In this document: positions 57,265 to 64,000 of the stretch, piece after piece
Layout: each line of letters begins with the position of its first letter
Numbering within the stretch: the first letter of the stretch is position 1
Origin: Phascolarctobacterium_A sp034086985
GTDB lineage: Bacteria > Bacillota > Negativicutes > Acidaminococcales > Acidaminococcaceae
DNA length: 64,000 nucleotides
Assembly: GCA_034086985.1 (NCBI GenBank)
Contig: JAXDZG010000012.1
Span: 62,001-126,000, forward strand
Direction: 5' to 3'
The notes under the pieces: generated by a model
What the model was told of the DNA's origin: nothing
The model's database searches: none
What the model saw: the letters and a program-made list of their open reading frames with translations, nothing else
Program-made: the position numbers and the translations under genes

Positions 57265-59337
57265 TTATTTTTCCAGGCTTTCCAGCTGTTCGGACAGGTT
57301 TTGGGACAGAGCGGAGTTCTTTTTACCCATGTAGGAACGATATTCGTTCTTTTCAGCATCGCGTTTAACCTTGGAGATGCTCAGGCCGATCTTCTTGCTG
57401 TCCAGATCCATCTTAATAACTTCAGCTTGTACCTTTTGGCCCAGTTCCAGTGCGTCATCGGGTTTAGCAATGCGCTCTTGAGCGATTTCGGAAATGTGTA
57501 CTAAGCCTTCAACCTTGTCGGTCAGCTTAACGATAGCGCCGAAGGGCAGGAAGCGAGCTACTTCAACCTCTACGATATCGCCAATATGGAATTGACCAGC
57601 TTCTACCTTCCAGGGATCCTCTTGGGTAGCTTTGATGGACAGAGCAACGCGTTTGTTTTCGCGGTCAATCTTCTTAACCAGAACGGTAACTTCGTCGCCT
57701 TCCTTAGCAACGTCAGCAGCCTTAGCGGAGCGATCCCAAGCCAGCTCAGTGTTGTGAACCAGGCCTACCAGACCAGCGCCAACTTCTACGAACAGACCAA
57801 ATTCAGCAACCTTAACAACCTTGCCAGGTACTACTTGGCCTTCTTCAACGGATGCATAAGCAGCTTCTTCAGCAGCAGCACGTGCTTCTTTGCGAGCTTG
57901 AGCTTGTGCTTCTTTCATTTCCTTGTAAGCCTTAGCCTTTGCTTCACGCTCAGCCTTTAGCAGGTCGCGGCGGGAAACAACGATGCGTTTCTTTTCCAGG
58001 TCTACTTCGATGATTTCAGCTTGCAGCTCTTGGCCGATGTACGGAGTGAAATCCTCTACACGACGCAGCTCTACATGGCTAGCGGGCATGAAGCCTTCTA
58101 CACCTTCAACTGCAACTGCCAAGCCAACGATGTTTTTAGCTTTGTTCTTGATAATGCGCAATACTTTAACAGTAGCTTCGCGTTTTTCGCCTTCAGCCAG
58201 CTCAGGAACAGACTTCCAAGCGGCATCGCGCTCTGCTTTAACCTTGGACAGACGAACAAAGTCGCTCTTGGTGCTGCCAGGAATAACCTTAGCTTCAACT
58301 TCGTCGCCAACTTTGATGGTTTCCATCAGTTCTTCGGGAGCCACAGCCGGGTTCCATTCGGGATAAGTGATCAAGCCATCATGTCTATATCCAAAAGAAA
58401 CATATACGCCGTCTTTATCCAATTGAATAACGGTACCGTTAACAATTTTGCCCGGATATACCTCTACCTCCATACTTTCGTTGAGCATGCTTTCAAAATC
58501 CATGTTTTCCATTGCTAAAATAGCCTCCTTAATTAAACGGTCAGGAGTCGATGCCCCAGCCGTGATTCCAATTTTATGACAATCCCTGAGCATGTCTGCA
58601 TGCAGTTCGTCTGCAGTTTCGATATGATATGCTTTGCTGCAATTAGCTTCAACTAGCTCGAAAAGATGACGCGTGTTGGCACTGTTTCTGCCACCAATAA
58701 CAACCACAGCATCGGACTCCTTGGCTAGCTCAATAGCTGCCTTTTGTCTTTGGCTGGTTGCCAGGCAAATAGTGCGCTCTACGCGATACTCTCCCGGACG
58801 CTGTTTTTGCAATTCCTGCAATATATCTTCAAATTTTTGCAGCTCAAAAGTGGTCTGGATGATGACTCCATACCGCTCCCTTTGCGGCACACTAGAGATA
58901 TCTTTTATACATTCGATACAGATAGCCGATTTTCCTGCCCATTTTAAAATACTTTTTACTTCCGGATGATTTTTTTCTCCGACAATCACAGGATAATAAC
59001 CATCTGCTGCTGCCTGAGCAGCTTTTTGCTGGGCCAGACGCACATTGGGACAGGTTGCGTCCAAGATCGTAAGGCCCTTTTGCTCCGCTTCAGCATAGAC
59101 CTCAGGGCCCACACCATGGGAGCGAAAAATTACTGTTTCCCCATTTTGAAACTCATCCAAGCTCTCGCGGCAGGCAATGCCTTGAGCTGCTAGTTCGTTG
59201 ATGAGCTGGGGATTATGAATAAGGGGACCAAAGGTACCACCCTTAACGTGCTCGCTGGCTGCCTTTTGAGCTAGCTCTACCGCACGCTTGACACCATAAC
59301 AAAAGCCGCAGTGCTGCGCTACCTTGATTTCCATCAT
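57265..59337 (-). CDS. ispH: IspH-ribosomal protein S1 fusion
   Basis: A 690-residue fusion. Residues 1-~285 are HMBPP reductase (IspH), the last MEP-pathway enzyme, with cluster cysteines in HCGFCYGVKRAV, DATCPNVRLAQ and a third in the DCHKIGITAGAST region. Residues ~295-690 hold four S1 RNA-binding domains, as in short ribosomal protein S1. The same fusion is known in Clostridia and Negativicutes. It lies between plsC and fni, overlapping plsC by 4 bp. Confidence 0.95.
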   Translation of the reverse strand: MMEIKVAQHCGFCYGVKRAVELAQKAASEHVKGGTFGPLIHNPQLINELAAQGIACRESLDEFQNGETVIFRSHGVGPEVYAEAEQKGLTILDATCPNVRLAQQKAAQAAADGYYPVIVGEKNHPEVKSILKWAGKSAICIECIKDISSVPQRERYGVIIQTTFELQKFEDILQELQKQRPGEYRVERTICLATSQRQKAAIELAKESDAVVVIGGRNSANTRHLFELVEANCSKAYHIETADELHADMLRDCHKIGITAGASTPDRLIKEAILAMENMDFESMLNESMEVEVYPGKIVNGTVIQLDKDGVYVSFGYRHDGLITYPEWNPAVAPEELMETIKVGDEVEAKVIPGSTKSDFVRLSKVKAERDAAWKSVPELAEGEKREATVKVLRIIKNKAKNIVGLAVAVEGVEGFMPASHVELRRVEDFTPYIGQELQAEIIEVDLEKKRIVVSRRDLLKAEREAKAKAYKEMKEAQAQARKEARAAAEEAAYASVEEGQVVPGKVVKVAEFGLFVEVGAGLVGLVHNTELAWDRSAKAADVAKEGDEVTVLVKKIDRENKRVALSIKATQEDPWKVEAGQFHIGDIVEVEVARFLPFGAIVKLTDKVEGLVHISEIAQERIAKPDDALELGQKVQAEVIKMDLDSKKIGLSISKVKRDAEKNEYRSYMGKKNSALSQNLSEQLESLEK

Positions 59338-59930
59338 ATCTTCTCACCAGCCTGCAAAGCAGCAATATGCTGCATCAGATTTTCCGTCATATCATGTAAA
59401 AACTCTTTATTGACTACAGCGTCTGCAGGGAAATAAATGGGCTTGCCAAAGCGCACAGTTACCTTGGGCCAAATTCTGCCCTGACGCTTGTAATCGGTAC
59501 CAATCACGCAGCAGGGCACGATGGTAGCCATGGCCTTGGAGGCCATCATAAGGGCACCGGGCTCGGCCTTGCTCAGCTTACCTGTTTTGCTGCGAGTACC
59601 TTCTGGGAAGATAGCCAATACCTTGTTATCCTTGAGAATATCGATACCGTGCTTGATGGCTGCTCTATCGGCACCACCACGGCGCACGGGAAAGGCACCT
59701 AATGCCTTATATATATCGCCTAAAATAGGCACGAACAGCTCCTGCTTAGCCATAAAATGCACCTTGCGGGTAGCCGCTACGCCGATGACAGGTGGGTCTA
59801 GCAAGCTTAAATGATTGCTGGCAATAACTAGCGGTCCTTCTTGGGGAATGTTTTCGGTGCCCTCTACATTGAGCCTAAGGCCAATTTTGAAAAGCACCCA
59901 GAGGATGGGCTTGAGAATTGTATAAATCAT
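59334..59930 (-). CDS. plsC: 1-acyl-sn-glycerol-3-phosphate acyltransferase
   Basis: A 198-residue acyltransferase making phosphatidic acid. Motif I is NHLSLLDPP (HX4D), motif III FPEGTRSK; one membrane-associated N-terminal segment. It overlaps cmk and ispH by 4 bp each (ATGA type). Confidence 0.92.
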   Translation of the reverse strand: MIYTILKPILWVLFKIGLRLNVEGTENIPQEGPLVIASNHLSLLDPPVIGVAATRKVHFMAKQELFVPILGDIYKALGAFPVRRGGADRAAIKHGIDILKDNKVLAIFPEGTRSKTGKLSKAEPGALMMASKAMATIVPCCVIGTDYKRQGRIWPKVTVRFGKPIYFPADAVVNKEFLHDMTENLMQHIAALQAGEKI

Positions 59931-60595
59931 TGGGCCTTCTCCTCAACAAGATGTAGAATTTTCGCTGTGACCTGCTCAATGTTCATGCGGCTTGTATCTA
60001 AGAGCAAGGCATCCTCCGCTTGGCGCAGGGGACTAATGGCTCTCTCGCTATCCTGCTTGTCGCGGCTGGCAATATCTTCCTTAAGCTGAGCCAAATCCAC
60101 ATCTTGACCCTTTGCCATCAGCTCCTTGTAACGGCGCAGGGCTCGTTCTTCCACAGAAGCAGTAAGGAAGATTTTTAGCTGAGCCTTGGGGAACACAACA
60201 GTGCCGATGTCACGTCCGTCCATGAGTACTCCACCGCTCTCGCCCATGCGGCGCTGCTGGGCCACCATGGCCTCGCGCACATCGCCTATGGCCGCTACGC
60301 GGGATACGTTAGCAGTTACCTCGGCGCTGCGAATAGCATCGGTCACCTCTACTCCATCCACAAAGACGCGATTGACGCTTGCTTCAGGCTTAAATTCTAT
60401 GATCATGGTCTGGGCTAGCTGGCTGATAAAAGCTTCATCGAACTCCTTACCAGTTTGCAAAAACTTTAAAGCCACGCTGCGGTACATAGCACCGGTATCG
60501 ATATAAGCGTAGCCCAGCTTTTCTGCTACCAGCTTGGCGATAGTGCTCTTGCCTGCACCAGCAGGACCATCAATTGCTACAACAATTTTCTTCAT
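59927..60595 (-). CDS. cmk: Cytidylate kinase
   Basis: A 222-residue CMP/dCMP kinase. P-loop IDGPAGAGKSTIAKLVAE near residue 8, DTGAMYRS, and MDGRDIGTVVFP are diagnostic. ATG 60601 two codons earlier is possible; neither has a strong ribosome-binding site. Confidence 0.94.
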   Translation of the reverse strand: MKKIVVAIDGPAGAGKSTIAKLVAEKLGYAYIDTGAMYRSVALKFLQTGKEFDEAFISQLAQTMIIEFKPEASVNRVFVDGVEVTDAIRSAEVTANVSRVAAIGDVREAMVAQQRRMGESGGVLMDGRDIGTVVFPKAQLKIFLTASVEERALRRYKELMAKGQDVDLAQLKEDIASRDKQDSERAISPLRQAEDALLLDTSRMNIEQVTAKILHLVEEKAQ

Positions 60596-60612
60596 AAACA
60601 TCTAACCACACT

Positions 60613-61851
60613 TTATTCTAGATTACTTGCTGCCGAGCCTGCGGCATAACCGCTGGAAAAAGCAGCCTGTAGGTTGAAGCCACCAGTATAGCCATCCACA
60701 TCCATGACCTCTCCGGCGAAGAATAAACCACCGATGAGCTTGGATTCCATGGTCTTGGGATTGATTTCCTTCACATCCACGCCTCCGGCTGTGATAATAG
60801 CCTCAGCAATGGGACGGGTGGCCGTTATAGGCACCACAAAATTCTTCAATGTTTCCAAAAGGCGCAAGCGCTCCTCCTTGGACACCTGATTGATGAATTT
60901 TTCCTCGTCCAGATAAGCCATATCCAGCACCACAGGAATGAGCCTTTGGGGAAGCAAATCCTTAAGGCCGTTAATGAGCTGTTTACGGCTGTATTGAGTG
61001 AAATCACGCTGGATGCGAGCATCCAGCTTCTCCCTTGTCAGGGCAGGCTTCAAATCTATAGCAAGCTCCACCTCTTTGCCCTCGCTCAGTGCCTTAGCGG
61101 CTACGTTGCTCAAGGACAAAATAATGGGGCCTGATACACCAAAATGGGTGAAGAGCATTTCTCCGAACTCGCTGCCGATTTTTTTGCCATCGGCAAATAG
61201 TGTGGCAGCTACATTGCGCAGGGACAAGCCCTGCAGGGCTTCCACATAGGGATAATCGCTTTCCAGAGGCACCAGCGAAGGCTTTAAGGGGATAATCTTA
61301 TGACCCACCTTGCTGGCTAGCTTGGCGCCGCTACCGTCACTGCCAGTGCCGGGATAGGAAGCGCCACCGGCGCAGAGGATGACTGCATCCGCTGCATAGG
61401 TGCCGTTGACGGTTTTCACACCGCTCACACGACCATCCTTAGTGAGAATTTCTAAAGCCTTGCTGTCGCAAAGCAATTTGCCACCGGCTTGGGTGTAAAT
61501 TTTCACTAAGGTGTCCACCACATCCTTGGCCTTGTCGCTGACGGGAAAGACCCTATTGCCTCGCTCCACCTTGGTGGCGAGGCCATTACTCTCCAACATA
61601 TCTACTATATCATCATTAGTGAACTTATGTAAAGCACTATTTAAAAATCTTCCGTTGCCGGGCAGATTTTTTATGATTTCGGCCAGTTCCCCTGCATTGG
61701 TAATGTTGCAGCGGCCCTTGCCTGTAATAAGCATCTTCTTGCCAGGCTGACGCATTTTTTCCAAAATGCTGACCTGGGCACCGTTTTGCGCGGCGCTGAT
61801 ACCGGCCAAGAGGCCTGCGGCACCGCCGCCGATGATCACTACCCTAGTCAT
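60613..61851 (-). CDS. HI0933-like FAD-dependent oxidoreductase
   Basis: A 412-residue flavoprotein of the HI0933/YhiN family, function not established. The FAD-binding Rossmann motif VIIGGGAAGLLAGISAAQ starts the protein, GKGRCNITNAG is a family signature, and FFAGEVMDVDGYTGGFNLQ closes the FAD site. It overlaps rluB by 4 bp. Confidence 0.88.
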   Translation of the reverse strand: MTRVVIIGGGAAGLLAGISAAQNGAQVSILEKMRQPGKKMLITGKGRCNITNAGELAEIIKNLPGNGRFLNSALHKFTNDDIVDMLESNGLATKVERGNRVFPVSDKAKDVVDTLVKIYTQAGGKLLCDSKALEILTKDGRVSGVKTVNGTYAADAVILCAGGASYPGTGSDGSGAKLASKVGHKIIPLKPSLVPLESDYPYVEALQGLSLRNVAATLFADGKKIGSEFGEMLFTHFGVSGPIILSLSNVAAKALSEGKEVELAIDLKPALTREKLDARIQRDFTQYSRKQLINGLKDLLPQRLIPVVLDMAYLDEEKFINQVSKEERLRLLETLKNFVVPITATRPIAEAIITAGGVDVKEINPKTMESKLIGGLFFAGEVMDVDGYTGGFNLQAAFSSGYAAGSAASNLE

Positions 61852-62573
61852 AGCTTGGCCGCCTTTTTCAGCGCTGCCAGCTCACCTTCGGTGAGCTCAC
61901 GGAATTTGCCGCGACCCAGATTACTCAAGGTAATGGGGCCCAGCTTAATGCGCTTCAAATCGCGCACAGGATAGCCTATGGCGTCACACATGCGGCGCAC
62001 CTGACGGTTGCGCCCCTCATGAATGGTGATATCGAATAAAGTAAAATTGTGCTCATGCTCATAGCTGCGCAGGTTAACTACAGCTGATGCAGTCATGCCA
62101 TCCTCCAGCTTCACGCCCACACGCAGCATATCAAGCTTCTCATCGGGCACGATACCGGGCACCTTCACGAGATAGGTCTTATTGACCTCGTGGCTAGGGT
62201 GCATCAGGGCTTGAGCCAAGGCACCGTCGTTGGTTAAAAGCAGTAAGCCCTCAGTATTATAGTCCAAGCGACCTACGGGGAATACTCTTTCAGGTAGCTC
62301 CTGTACAAAATCGGCAATGCTGCGCCGATTTTGCGGGTCGCTCATGGTGGTGACCACCCCGCGAGGCTTATAGAATAAGTAATAGGCCTTGCTCTCCGCC
62401 TTAATAGGCTTGCCATCCACGGCAATACGTACCTTATCAGGGTCAACCTTAATGCCCAGCTCGGTTACGACCTTGCCGTTGACGCGGACGCGGCCGGCGG
62501 TGATAATTTTTTCTGCTTCCCGGCGGGAGGCTACGCCTGCCGCGGCCAGAATTTTTTGTAAACGTTCTTCCAT
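61848..62573 (-). CDS. rluB: 23S rRNA pseudouridine synthase, RsuA/RluB family
   Basis: A 241-residue enzyme with an N-terminal S4 RNA-binding domain (LQKILAAAGVASRREAEKII) and the catalytic Asp in GRLDYNTEGLLLLTNDG. ATG 62573 is 10 nt from AAAGGAA; a TTG stands one codon earlier. It follows scpB by 24 bp, the common Firmicutes scpA-scpB-rluB order. Confidence 0.92.
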   Translation of the reverse strand: MEERLQKILAAAGVASRREAEKIITAGRVRVNGKVVTELGIKVDPDKVRIAVDGKPIKAESKAYYLFYKPRGVVTTMSDPQNRRSIADFVQELPERVFPVGRLDYNTEGLLLLTNDGALAQALMHPSHEVNKTYLVKVPGIVPDEKLDMLRVGVKLEDGMTASAVVNLRSYEHEHNFTLFDITIHEGRNRQVRRMCDAIGYPVRDLKRIKLGPITLSNLGRGKFRELTEGELAALKKAAKL

Positions 62574-62597
62574 CAAATATGTTTCCTTTTTTATTAT

Positions 62598-63188
62598 TTA
62601 TACACTTACCGAATTATCTTCTTTAGGCTCCTCTAGCTCTAAATCCAACACCTGCTGAACCTCCTGCTCCTCTTCTTCAGGAATGTCCTCTAGAGGTGGA
62701 AGGGCTTCTAGATTCGGCAAGCCAAACACTTGCAAAAATTTTTCTGTAGTGGCATACAAAATAGGATTACCCAGAGCCTTTTTGCGACCTGCCTCAGCAA
62801 TGAGGCCTAGATCAAGCAGCGTATTCACTACGCCATCCACCTTTACACCGCGGATAGCTTCCATTTCAGCCCTTGTAATTGGCTGCTTAAAGGCTATTAT
62901 AGCAAGGGTTTCCATGGCTGCATTGGTCAGCTTTACTTCCTTCTTGCGGCTTAAATTGCTTACTAAGGCATAGTGCGTGGGCTTAGTAACTAGCTGATAG
63001 CCCTCGCCTATTTGGCGCACCATTAGGCCACGGGCTTCTTCCTCATAGCTATGCTCTAAGGTTGAGAGCAAATCCCACACTTGGGGCTTATCTAATTGTA
63101 GGCATTGAGCAAGCTCTGCTACACTTATGGGTTCCCCTGCAGCAAATAAAACTGCCTCCAGTGCACCCACCATTTTATCATGATACAT
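62598..63188 (-). CDS. scpB: Segregation and condensation protein B
   Basis: A 196-residue winged-helix protein of the SMC-ScpAB complex for chromosome compaction. ALEAVLFAAGEPIS at the start and TLAIIAFKQPITRAEMEAIRGV are diagnostic. ATG 63188 lies 9 nt after AGGGGG, inside the end of scpA; the open frame runs 20 codons further but without a ribosome-binding site. The C-terminal tail is acidic. Confidence 0.93.
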   Translation of the reverse strand: MYHDKMVGALEAVLFAAGEPISVAELAQCLQLDKPQVWDLLSTLEHSYEEEARGLMVRQIGEGYQLVTKPTHYALVSNLSRKKEVKLTNAAMETLAIIAFKQPITRAEMEAIRGVKVDGVVNTLLDLGLIAEAGRKKALGNPILYATTEKFLQVFGLPNLEALPPLEDIPEEEEQEVQQVLDLELEEPKEDNSVSV

Positions 63189-63900
63189 GGCTTGCTTCCC
63201 CCTGTTTACTAAAGATATAAATCGGTGCAAAGGCTGCGTGCTGGGCAATGGTAATCAGTCCCATTTTTAAGAGCTCCAGCACTCCCAAAAAGGCTGCTAC
63301 CTTTTCACCGGACTTTGCCGTTTGCAAAAGGTCATTGAGCAAAAAGCCATCAGGATGCAGCTCTAGACGCTGCAAAATATCTGCCATCTTTTCCTGCACA
63401 CTAAAGGCTTGGGGCTCGATATAAGCCAAGGGACGGCCTGTGTCGCGCATCACATTCCCCAGCGCAAGCAGCAGCTCCCGCACAGGATAGCTGGGCACGT
63501 AACGCTCTACCAAATTGGCAAATAACGGCTCACGAGCCACATAGCGATCGGCCTGCTCCTTTAAATAGCACAGGTTAATTGCGGCGCGTTTGATGCGGCG
63601 GTACTCCACTAGCATTTGTACTAGCTGCTGACGAGGGTCCTCGCCCTCATCCTCATCCTCGCGAGCTTCTTTAGGCAGAAGCATACGGGACTTAATCTGC
63701 AAGAGCGTGGCAGCCATCACGAGAAACTCGCTGGCCAGCTCCATATCAAATTCCTGCAGATTGCGCAAATAACCTATATATTGCTCAGTAATTTCCACAA
63801 TGGGAATATCGTAAATATCGATTTTATTGCTCTCGATTAAATGCATTAATAAATCGAGAGGGCCTTCAAAGGCGCTCAGCTTTAGGGATACATCACTCAT
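63178..63900 (-). CDS. scpA: Segregation and condensation protein A
   Basis: A 240-residue kleisin subunit of SMC-ScpAB. FEGPLDLLMHLIESNKIDIYDIPIVEITEQY (split over residues ~10-40) is the N-terminal SMC-binding region; the C-terminal winged helix is at about 170-235. It overlaps scpB by 11 bp. Confidence 0.94.
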   Translation of the reverse strand: MSDVSLKLSAFEGPLDLLMHLIESNKIDIYDIPIVEITEQYIGYLRNLQEFDMELASEFLVMAATLLQIKSRMLLPKEAREDEDEGEDPRQQLVQMLVEYRRIKRAAINLCYLKEQADRYVAREPLFANLVERYVPSYPVRELLLALGNVMRDTGRPLAYIEPQAFSVQEKMADILQRLELHPDGFLLNDLLQTAKSGEKVAAFLGVLELLKMGLITIAQHAAFAPIYIFSKQGEASHVS

Positions 63901-63909
63901 AAAGCTACC

Positions 63910-64000
63910 CTAGAAGACGATGCTCAAAAGGCCTTGGATAAGGCGCAAATAGCCATTGGCCAAGGGATTGATAATCATGCCGGTGATGCCGGTGAAAACC
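63910..64000 (-). CDS. Hydrophobic protein C-terminus (partial), possibly M50 site-2 protease
   Basis: The last 29 codons of a gene entering from the right edge, ending in TAG at 63910-63912. The residues (FTGITGMIINPLANGYLRLI in part) form a membrane helix and end LLSIVF. A site-2-type M50 protease often precedes scpA in this lineage and has a similar hydrophobic end, but the fragment is too short to decide. Confidence 0.45.
   Translation of the reverse strand, partial: VFTGITGMIINPLANGYLRLIQGLLSIVF

Noticed and set aside
57265..59337. Frame error joining ispH and rpsA
   Set aside because: The frame is continuous with good codon use and the same fusion is known in related Firmicutes.
1..64000. 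tRNA or rRNA genes
   Set aside because: I scanned the intergenic regions for GTTCRANYC-type T-loops with acceptor pairing and rRNA segments and found none.

Overview
The window reads as a chromosomal segment of a diderm Firmicute (Negativicutes; I would guess an Acidaminococcaceae/Phascolarctobacterium-type gut anaerobe, from memory and not from a search). The Firmicutes-style blocks rimP-nusA-ylxR-ylxQ-infB-rbfA, scpA-scpB, Gram-positive-type lexA, type 2 IPP isomerase and an IspH-ribosomal protein S1 fusion sit beside outer-membrane features: a Wza-like export protein and a classical autotransporter with a C-terminal beta-barrel. Promoters of the housekeeping sigma type (TTGACA/TATAAT, often with an extended TGn) are easy to see.

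Layout. 1-1955: end of a sialic-acid locus (neuB end, neuC, neuA). 1988-8600: AT-rich accessory island holding a KTSC-domain protein, a small unknown protein, an HD phosphohydrolase, a three-gene cassette (Ser/Thr kinase, unknown alpha/beta protein, putative PD-(D/E)XK-like protein), two ~70-bp direct repeats, IS-like debris and a truncated Rpn-type gene. 8813-20256: capsule and envelope functions (UDP-glucuronate 4-epimerase, UDP-glucose dehydrogenase, Wza-like exporter, prfC, CitA/DcuS-type two-component system, WecG/TagA glycosyltransferase, Psd, PssA, GT2). 20517-27904: one operon for salvage of SAM by-products (MTA/MTI phosphorylase, MtnA, AhcY-like hydrolase, class II aldolase, MTA/SAH deaminase) ending in the two subunits of an NfnAB-type transhydrogenase. 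28086-31421 (minus): TlpA-like lipoprotein, polyferredoxin, 43-residue CXXC protein, CstA. 31855-44000 (plus): metalloprotease-like autotransporter, PduL-like phosphotransacylase, a secreted unknown protein, AGCS symporter, rpoD, lexA and an SseB-N/macro-domain fusion, with one minus-strand unknown gene. 44131-64000, mostly minus: M16 peptidase, rpsO, ribF-truB-nrnA-rbfA-infB-ylxQ-ylxR-nusA-rimP, then fni-ispH/rpsA-plsC-cmk-flavoprotein-rluB-scpB-scpA.

How the genes work together. The capsule block makes activated sialic acid and uronic acids and exports polysaccharide. The salvage operon looks built around deamination: MtaD would turn MTA/SAH into inosine forms, the phosphorylase carries an Asn typical of 6-oxopurine-specific enzymes, the AhcY homologue is of the short HLEAKTA type, and MtnA plus the aldolase would convert the released sugar phosphate to DHAP and an aldehyde.

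The two best candidates for something undescribed are the kinase/unknown/nuclease-like cassette between direct repeats that begin with an SOS-box-like palindrome (4431-7674), and the deamination-type salvage operon joined to NfnAB. A recurrent ~20-nt hairpin with a conserved GTTT prefix and CGTTT loop, in four intergenic places, is a third.
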